Assembly (NCBI GenBank): GCA_910579655.1
Contig: CAJTVE010000086.1
Span: 1 to 9,646, forward strand
Direction of reading: 5' to 3'
Length of the DNA stretch: 9,646 nt
Source: an uncultured Allobaculum sp.
Lineage (GTDB): Bacteria; Bacillota_I; Bacilli_A; Erysipelotrichales; Erysipelotrichaceae
Each line of letters starts with the position of its first letter. Positions within the stretch are counted from its first letter, which is position 1. The notes below the pieces were generated by a model. It did not search any database. It saw only the letters and a list, made by a program, of their open reading frames with translations, and was not told where the DNA came from. Of the stretch, positions 4,880-9,646 are shown one piece after another. The translations under genes and the position numbers were made by a program.

Positions 4880-6655
4880 ATGCTAGAGAAACTAAACTTT
4901 CCAAGGCCGCAGATGGTGCGGCGTGACTGGATCGACCTGAATGGAGAGTGGGATTTCTGTTTTGATGATGACAATATCGGACAGAAAGATGCTGCTTTTA
5001 CCAGACCAGGGTTCTTTGATCGCAAGATCATTGTTCCTTATGCCTATCAGACGAAAAATTCCGAAATTGGCTTGAATGAAGACCATCCGGTTGTCTGGTA
5101 TCGCAGATTGCTTCCCATTATGAAAAGCCAGGAAAACCGCTATTTGCTGCACTTCGAAGCGGTGGACTATAAAGCTGATATTTATCTGGATGGCCAGCAT
5201 CTGTATTGCCATGAGGGGGGATCAACTCCCTTTACGGTGGATATCACCGATGTGATCCATCCTGAGTGTGAACTGGTGGTCCGGGCTGAGGACTATAACC
5301 GCACTTGCCAGCCGATTGGCAAGCAGTCCTGGAAAAAAGAAAACTTCTTATGCTGGTATACCCGCACAACAGGAATCTGGCAGCAGGTCTGGCTCGAAGA
5401 AGTTGGAAGCACGTATCTTTCCGAAATCCGCGCGATGCCCGATATCGATGAGGCCAGCCTGCATCTGGATCTGTCGGTGGCTCATGCGACTCCATCCACC
5501 AGAGTGGAAGGGCAAGTGTATTTTAAGGGCGAGCTGATCACGGGCTTTTCAAGCCGGGTCAAGTCTGGCCGGGTTCGCCTGAGTGTGGATGTGTCCAGTG
5601 AAGATGCAAATTTCCGTCTGCATTTCTGGAGTCCAGCAGATCCGAATCTTTATGACATTGTCTTTGATGTGATTGAAGATGGTCGAATGAAAGACCATGT
5701 TGAAAGCTACTTTGGAATGCGGGATGTTTCGGTGAAGGGCAATAAAGTCTGCCTGAACAATCAGGAGTTTTACCAGAAACTGGTTCTGGATCAGGGATAC
5801 TGGCAGGATGGTGGCTTAACCGCTACCCCAGAACAGCTGCTGGCCGATCTGGAAAAAGTGAAAGAAATGGGCTTTAACGGAGCCAGAAAACACCAGAAAA
5901 TCGAAGATGCCCGCTATATGTATATCTGCGACGTTCTTGGTCTGGTGATGTGGGCGGAAATGCCAAGCTTCTTTGAGTTCTCTCACCATGCCAACGAGAA
6001 TGTCACGCGAGAACTGCATGCCTTTGTGGCTAAGCATTTCAACCATCCTTCGGTTATTGCCTATACGCTGATGAACGAAAGCTGGGGAATTAACGAGGTC
6101 TATAAAAACAAAGCGCAGCAGGCGTTTGTCAATGGCCTGTACTGGCTGACGAAGTCGCTGGATCATTCCCGGGTCATCATTGGCAATGACGGCTGGGAAC
6201 AGACAATTGGGGATATTATCACGGTTCATGACTACAACTCTGATCCTGAAACCCTTGCTGCTTCCTATGCAAATCTGGCTGAGGCAGCCAATGGCAACCC
6301 CTCTTTGACCAGTCTTCGTCATGTGTTTGCCAAAGGGTACGAATATGCTAATCAGCCCTTTATGATTTCGGAATTTGGCGGTGTGGCCTTTGATACCGGC
6401 ACCCGTCTGATTGATTCAAGCTGGGGCTATGGCAATCGACTCAATGGCCAGAAAGAAGTGCTGGAAAAAATGGCTTCACTTTGCCAGGCAGTGTATTCCA
6501 TCGATGGTTTATGCGGATTCTGCTATACCCAGCTTTCTGATGTCGAGCAGGAAGTCAACGGTCTGCTTGACCACCACCATGAATATAAATTCGATCCGGC
6601 CGTGATCCGCAAGATGATCACCGGCACCAAAGAAACCGGCTTCCTCTTTATTTAA
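4880..6655 (+). CDS. Glycoside hydrolase family 2 enzyme (beta-galactosidase/beta-glucuronidase type)
   Basis: A 591-residue retaining exo-glycosidase with no signal peptide, so it acts in the cytoplasm on an imported glycoside. The GH2 plan is complete: an N-terminal jelly-roll sugar-binding domain (about 8-165, starting near PRPQMVRRDWIDLNGEWDF), an immunoglobulin-like domain (about 165-270) and a TIM barrel (about 275-585). Catalytic elements are visible: G331-FNGARKHQ-K340, W358-AEM-P362, acid/base Glu400 in TLMNESWG and nucleophile Glu498 in ISEFGG. The N-x-K element of classical beta-glucuronidases near the C-terminus is not seen; the matching place reads DVEQEVNGLL followed by DHHHEYK. 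The substrate could therefore be a beta-galactoside, an arabinopyranoside, a beta-glucuronide or another sugar. ATG 4880 is chosen because AGGAG (4870-4874) lies five bases upstream; an in-frame ATG at 4859 lacks a site. The symporter gene follows after 58 bases with no terminator. Confidence 0.93.
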   Translation: MLEKLNFPRPQMVRRDWIDLNGEWDFCFDDDNIGQKDAAFTRPGFFDRKIIVPYAYQTKNSEIGLNEDHPVVWYRRLLPIMKSQENRYLLHFEAVDYKADIYLDGQHLYCHEGGSTPFTVDITDVIHPECELVVRAEDYNRTCQPIGKQSWKKENFLCWYTRTTGIWQQVWLEEVGSTYLSEIRAMPDIDEASLHLDLSVAHATPSTRVEGQVYFKGELITGFSSRVKSGRVRLSVDVSSEDANFRLHFWSPADPNLYDIVFDVIEDGRMKDHVESYFGMRDVSVKGNKVCLNNQEFYQKLVLDQGYWQDGGLTATPEQLLADLEKVKEMGFNGARKHQKIEDARYMYICDVLGLVMWAEMPSFFEFSHHANENVTRELHAFVAKHFNHPSVIAYTLMNESWGINEVYKNKAQQAFVNGLYWLTKSLDHSRVIIGNDGWEQTIGDIITVHDYNSDPETLAASYANLAEAANGNPSLTSLRHVFAKGYEYANQPFMISEFGGVAFDTGTRLIDSSWGYGNRLNGQKEVLEKMASLCQAVYSIDGLCGFCYTQLSDVEQEVNGLLDHHHEYKFDPAVIRKMITGTKETGFLFI

Positions 6656-6713
6656 AGAAGAGCCCATATATTACAATTTGATTTAATTTGATTTTGATTT
6701 GAAAGGAAATTTA

Positions 6714-8081
6714 ATGAAATCCACTATGAAAACAACAGTCTCAAGCCAGACTGTTTCGAAAAAGGAATATCTTGGATATTTCTCTTATGGCTTTGGCCAG
6801 TGCTTCTCCTATGGCTTGCTGGGAAGCTTCATCCTTTTCTTCTATACCGACATTCTGGGTATTTCTGCGATTGCAGCCTCAACCATCTTCCTGATTGCCC
6901 GCGTATGGGATGCGGTCAATGACCCGATGGTTGCCGGGTTCATGGATACCCGTCGGACCAAAACGGGGAAATTTAAAGGGTATCTGAAATTTGCACCATT
7001 ATTTGTGGTGATCTCCACAATTCTTTGCTTCTTTGCTCCTGAGCTGGAAATGCACTGGAAAGTTTTGTATGCAGCGATTACTTACATCCTGTGGGGAACG
7101 GTTTACACCGTTTCTGACATTCCATTCTGGTCCATCTCTGCCGTGATTTCTGATGATCCTCAGCGCCGGACCAATCTGGTTACAGCTGCTAACCTGGGAG
7201 TATTTGCAGGAATCGGTATGGTTGGATCTCTGGTGCCATTGTTAGTGGGTGTCTTCGGTCAGAATTCTCTGGCTGACGGATACTTCTGGGCAGTGGTTGC
7301 CATCATGGTTGTGGGTTATGGTTTCATGATGTTCGGTCATTCCACCATCAAAGAACGTGTTGAACCCGCAGCCGGTGAAAAAGTTTCAATGAAAGATGTC
7401 TTCAAGAACCTGCTGGTCAACCGCCACTTATTTAAGATGTTGGCGATCTTCTTTTTGAACCTCTTTATGAACATCGTCAACGGCATCATCATTTACTTCT
7501 TTATCTATAATATGGGCAACGAAAACCTGATGAGTATTTATGGTCTGATGGGAACGTTTGCAGCACTTGGATTCTTCCTGATTCCAGCACTGACGCGTAA
7601 GTTTCGCAAAAAGGATCTGTTAGTTGGCATTATTCTGGCTGATATCGTTGTTCGCATTGTGTTCTTTATGATGGGATATGAAAATGTTGGGATGTTATTG
7701 CTGATGCTGATGCTCACCCAGCTGTTCCATGCCTCGTTAGGGCCAGTCATGTCTTCCATGATTGCAGAAACGATCGAATACTCCGAAGTGAAAACAGGCA
7801 GACGCTGCGAAGCGATCACATTCTCCGGTCAGACCTTCATGGGTAAACTTTCCGCTGCAATTGCTGGCAGCTTAACTGGACTGATTCTGGTTGTGATTGG
7901 TTACGTCCCTGAAGCTGCTGTTCAGTCTGAACAGACTCTGCAAGGATTGTTCATGGTTGTCTCCTTGCTTCCAGTTCTTGGTGGTGTCATCCGCCTGGTG
8001 ATTCTGAAGTACTATACGTATACGGAAGAATGCTACAAAAAAGACTTGGAAATCCTGGCCCAAAGACGTCTTGCGGCTTAA
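6714..8081 (+). CDS. GPH-family sugar:cation symporter (GusB/MelB-like)
   Basis: A 455-residue membrane protein with about twelve helices, the usual length and form of glycoside-pentoside-hexuronide (GPH) transporters of the major facilitator superfamily. The family signature is clear: R63-VWDAVND-P71 in the second helix region. D66 and D70 are spaced like the two cation-site aspartates of melibiose permease MelB. The cytoplasmic loop motif RRTKTGKFKGYL follows near 80-91. Other family hallmarks are DIPFWS and, in the second half, YSEVKTGRRCEAITFSGQ. It should import a small glycoside with Na+ or H+. Its place directly after the GH2 gene, as with uidA-uidB and other GH2-symporter pairs, implies that it supplies that enzyme. 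ATG 6714 is preferred over TTG 6699 because AAAGGA (6702-6707) lies six bases before it. The exact sugar cannot be read from the sequence. Confidence 0.93.
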   Translation: MKSTMKTTVSSQTVSKKEYLGYFSYGFGQCFSYGLLGSFILFFYTDILGISAIAASTIFLIARVWDAVNDPMVAGFMDTRRTKTGKFKGYLKFAPLFVVISTILCFFAPELEMHWKVLYAAITYILWGTVYTVSDIPFWSISAVISDDPQRRTNLVTAANLGVFAGIGMVGSLVPLLVGVFGQNSLADGYFWAVVAIMVVGYGFMMFGHSTIKERVEPAAGEKVSMKDVFKNLLVNRHLFKMLAIFFLNLFMNIVNGIIIYFFIYNMGNENLMSIYGLMGTFAALGFFLIPALTRKFRKKDLLVGIILADIVVRIVFFMMGYENVGMLLLMLMLTQLFHASLGPVMSSMIAETIEYSEVKTGRRCEAITFSGQTFMGKLSAAIAGSLTGLILVVIGYVPEAAVQSEQTLQGLFMVVSLLPVLGGVIRLVILKYYTYTEECYKKDLEILAQRRLAA

Positions 8082-8112
8082 TCATTTACAGGTATTCCTG
8101 AAAAATTCTGTC

Positions 8113-8144
8113 ATCCGGATCTGCTTATGATCCGGATTTTTTTT
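8113..8144 (+). terminator. Rho-independent terminator of the GH2-symporter operon
   Basis: ATCCGGATC (8113-8121) and GATCCGGAT (8129-8137) form a perfect nine-pair stem around a seven-base loop. A run of eight T (8137-8144) follows directly. It lies 31 bases after the symporter stop and cleanly closes the operon. Confidence 0.93.
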
Positions 8145-8403
8145 CGTTTCTTGCAAAATCACGGCCAGTCTCTGATTCGAAATCAATCCTGATGCAGGTG
8201 CAATTCTGGCGGATCAGAACGCTGTTCAACAGATTGGAAAGGCATGGATCATGATCGCTGATCAGTCGAAAAAAGGGGGATAGGTAAAAGAAAATAAATG
8301 TTCCTTCTCGGGCAAAGGAACAAAGAGGGATGACAGCCCCTCGTATAATGAAGACTAGAAAACAGGCAATACAGGCAACACCTTCAGAAAGGGAGTAAAT
8401 ACA
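8145..8403 (+). promoter_or_regulatory. Control region of the lipoprotein gene: -10 box and 24-bp palindrome
   Basis: A perfect -10 TATAAT lies at 8344-8349, but the -35 position (about 8321-8326, CAAAGA) is poor, which suggests an activated or weak promoter. TGTTCCTT (8299-8306) and AAGGAACA (8315-8322) are exact inverted repeats eight bases apart, ending at the -35 region, an apt place for a regulator. The transcript would start near 8356 with a leader of about 48 bases that carries ACAGGCAA twice (8362-8369 and 8371-8378). GGGAG (8391-8395) is the ribosome binding site, eight bases before the ATG. The first part (8145-8290) holds nothing recognisable. Confidence 0.6.
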
Positions 8404-9453
8404 ATGAAAAATATTTTTAAGTCTTCTGGCACACTTCTGCTCTGTGCAGCGCTTCTGGCTGGATGCTCTGGATCTACGAGTGCAAGTTCTCAAAAGACCT
8501 CTGATCTTTCAACGACTTCGGTTGCGTCCAGTGAGAAGACCAGCGAAAAAACCTCTTCAGCTGCAGCAGCTCCAGTCAGCGAATCCCTGCTAGATCAACT
8601 GGTTGCCGCAAGCAATTCCGATGATGAGGCGCAAAAAGTCTGGATGGATATCTTCCAGAACACTGTTGATGCGTATAATGGCAAGCTCGAAACAGAAGGA
8701 GATGGCGAACTGTACGCCTATCAGACTGATGGAGATACCAGCTTCGTTGATAACAATATTATTTATAAAAATGGACGTAAGTCTGGCATCCTGACCACTC
8801 CAGAAGAAATTCTGAGTGCAGATTTGATGGATGATGATGATTCTTATAACAAGATGCTTTACGGCACGGGTGTCTTCTCTTCAATCCGTAATGATGGCTC
8901 AACCAGTGCAGCTGTAAACTTAACCAGTACCTCAGATGATCGTCTGGTCGGTAAAATTGCAGGAATCGTTGAGAATTCCTATTCCAAAGATACCTTTGCG
9001 GCAGAGAACCTCAAAGATGTGGTGATCAATTGCGGATATCATCGGGCAGTGGATCCAATTGCGAATGCTTCACTTTATGATTTTGATCTGACCAGCCACG
9101 CTGATGGCTATGAGCTGAAACTGAAGATCAAAGACCTGGATGATTTCAAAGCCAAAGCAGCAACCTTAACGGTTTCAACCGATGGACCAACTCTGCTGCT
9201 CAATGAAATCACCGAAGAAAACTTTATCTTTAAATTCGATAAGAATGGAATCCTGAAGAGTGTTGGCAACAATATCTTCCATGCGCTCTATACCCTGCAG
9301 GATAAAGAGTATGTCAATGTGCGCAACATCACCGAAATCGAATCTCTGGATGATGTCGATGATTTCCAGCAGATTGTTGGCAGCTTCATGTCTGAAGTTG
9401 AAGACAAGAAACTCACAGAAGGTTCTGACTTCAATATTGAAGACTGGGAATAG
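8404..9453 (+). CDS. Acidic surface lipoprotein of unknown function
   Basis: A 349-residue predicted lipoprotein. The signal peptide has a basic start (MKNIFK), a hydrophobic core (about 9-18) and the lipobox L18-A-G-C21, so Cys21 should be lipidated and the protein held on the outer face of the membrane. Residues 22-58 are a Ser/Thr/Ala/Lys-rich linker, typical for reaching through a Gram-positive wall. The rest is strongly acidic (for example DLMDDDDSY and LDDVDDF) with alternating strand-like stretches. The part near 275-310 (FKFDKNGILKSVGNNIFHALYTLQDK) recalls the strand pairs of small beta-rich lipoproteins such as LolA-like or DUF6612-like families; this is only a resemblance. It is a single-gene unit with its own -10 box and terminator, so no link with the sugar operon is implied. 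There is no catalytic motif I can name. Start: ATG with GGGAG eight bases upstream. Confidence 0.85.
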   Translation: MKNIFKSSGTLLLCAALLAGCSGSTSASSQKTSDLSTTSVASSEKTSEKTSSAAAAPVSESLLDQLVAASNSDDEAQKVWMDIFQNTVDAYNGKLETEGDGELYAYQTDGDTSFVDNNIIYKNGRKSGILTTPEEILSADLMDDDDSYNKMLYGTGVFSSIRNDGSTSAAVNLTSTSDDRLVGKIAGIVENSYSKDTFAAENLKDVVINCGYHRAVDPIANASLYDFDLTSHADGYELKLKIKDLDDFKAKAATLTVSTDGPTLLLNEITEENFIFKFDKNGILKSVGNNIFHALYTLQDKEYVNVRNITEIESLDDVDDFQQIVGSFMSEVEDKKLTEGSDFNIEDWE

Positions 9454-9527
9454 TCAAACCTTCCTTGGTCTTCTTTGTCCGATTCTTTGCTTTTTCTGAT
9501 TTAGATCGAACGATTCTATCCCTGCGG

Positions 9528-9567
9528 CCGGGCTCAGATCAATGATTGTCTGAGTCCGGTTTTTTTT
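9528..9567 (+). terminator. Rho-independent terminator after the lipoprotein gene
   Basis: CCGGGCTCAGA (9528-9538) pairs with TCTGAGTCCGG (9549-9559) with one G-T wobble. An inner CAA/TTG pairing closes a short loop. Eight T (9560-9567) follow. It lies about 75 bases after the stop; nothing else is seen between them. The last 79 bases of the window after it carry no supported feature. Confidence 0.9.
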
Positions 9568-9646
9568 GCGATTGTTCAGGTTTCATTGAGAAGAATAGTT
9601 CGCCAGGTTCGAAAGAAAAATCGCGAAAGTCAGAGCCAGCTGATTC

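Noticed and set aside
5816..6322. A 168-codon minus-strand frame within the GH2 gene
   Set aside because: It lies wholly inside a gene with intact catalytic motifs; shadow frame.
4880..6655. Naming the GH2 gene uidA/gusA or lacZ
   Set aside because: The N-x-K glucuronidase element is missing and nothing fixes a galactosidase role, so no gene symbol is justified.
6677..6703. Repeated TTTGAT words between the GH2 and symporter genes
   Set aside because: Short, low-complexity and irregularly spaced; no evidence of function beyond an AT-rich leader before the ribosome binding site.
8125..8493. A 122-codon minus-strand frame after the symporter gene
   Set aside because: It runs through a terminator, a promoter and the signal-peptide code of the lipoprotein gene, and has no ribosome binding site; an overlap artefact.

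Overview
The window looks like the chromosome of a low-to-mid-GC Bacillota (Firmicute). The evidence is strong AGGAGG-type ribosome binding sites, sigma-A promoters of the TTGACA/TATAAT kind, a perfect CcpA cre site, T-tailed hairpin terminators and a Gram-positive-style lipoprotein. A gut Erysipelotrichia- or Lachnospira-like host would fit, but nothing here fixes the genus.

Layout. (1) 1-791: an AT-rich stretch with no convincing gene. It holds a perfect 13-bp-stem hairpin (534-563), a 20-bp imperfect inverted repeat (566-585 / 684-703) and a third partial copy of the same motif just before the first gene. (2) 792-3224: four overlapping or tightly packed genes forming one ABC transporter: a six-helix permease, a small five-helix permease, an ATPase and a second small five-helix permease. 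All three permeases carry the same R-x-G-x-x-x-Y element. The layout resembles small peptide/bacteriocin export or self-protection transporters, but no precursor peptide or modifying enzyme is seen. (3) 3283-3320: a hairpin between two converging genes. (4) 3319-4299, minus strand: an ArsR-type winged-helix regulator with a large C-terminal domain that probably senses a ligand. (5) 4300-4879: a long divergent control region with a cre site overlapping a consensus sigma-A promoter and a CGTTAA-TCAG-TTAACG palindrome at the predicted start of transcription. (6) 4880-8144: a glycoside hydrolase family 2 gene and a GPH-family sugar:cation symporter gene, closed by a strong terminator. (7) 8404-9567: a single-gene unit for an unrecognised acidic lipoprotein with its own -10 box, a possible operator and a terminator.

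How it may work: the symporter brings a small glycoside into the cell and the cytoplasmic GH2 enzyme hydrolyses it. The divergent regulator probably controls the pair locally, and CcpA represses it when preferred sugars are present. The arrangement is analogous to uidR-uidA-uidB of E. coli, but the GH2 protein lacks the N-x-K element of classical beta-glucuronidases, so its substrate is open. The ABC cassette is visibly richer in A+T than the sugar locus and may have a different origin.
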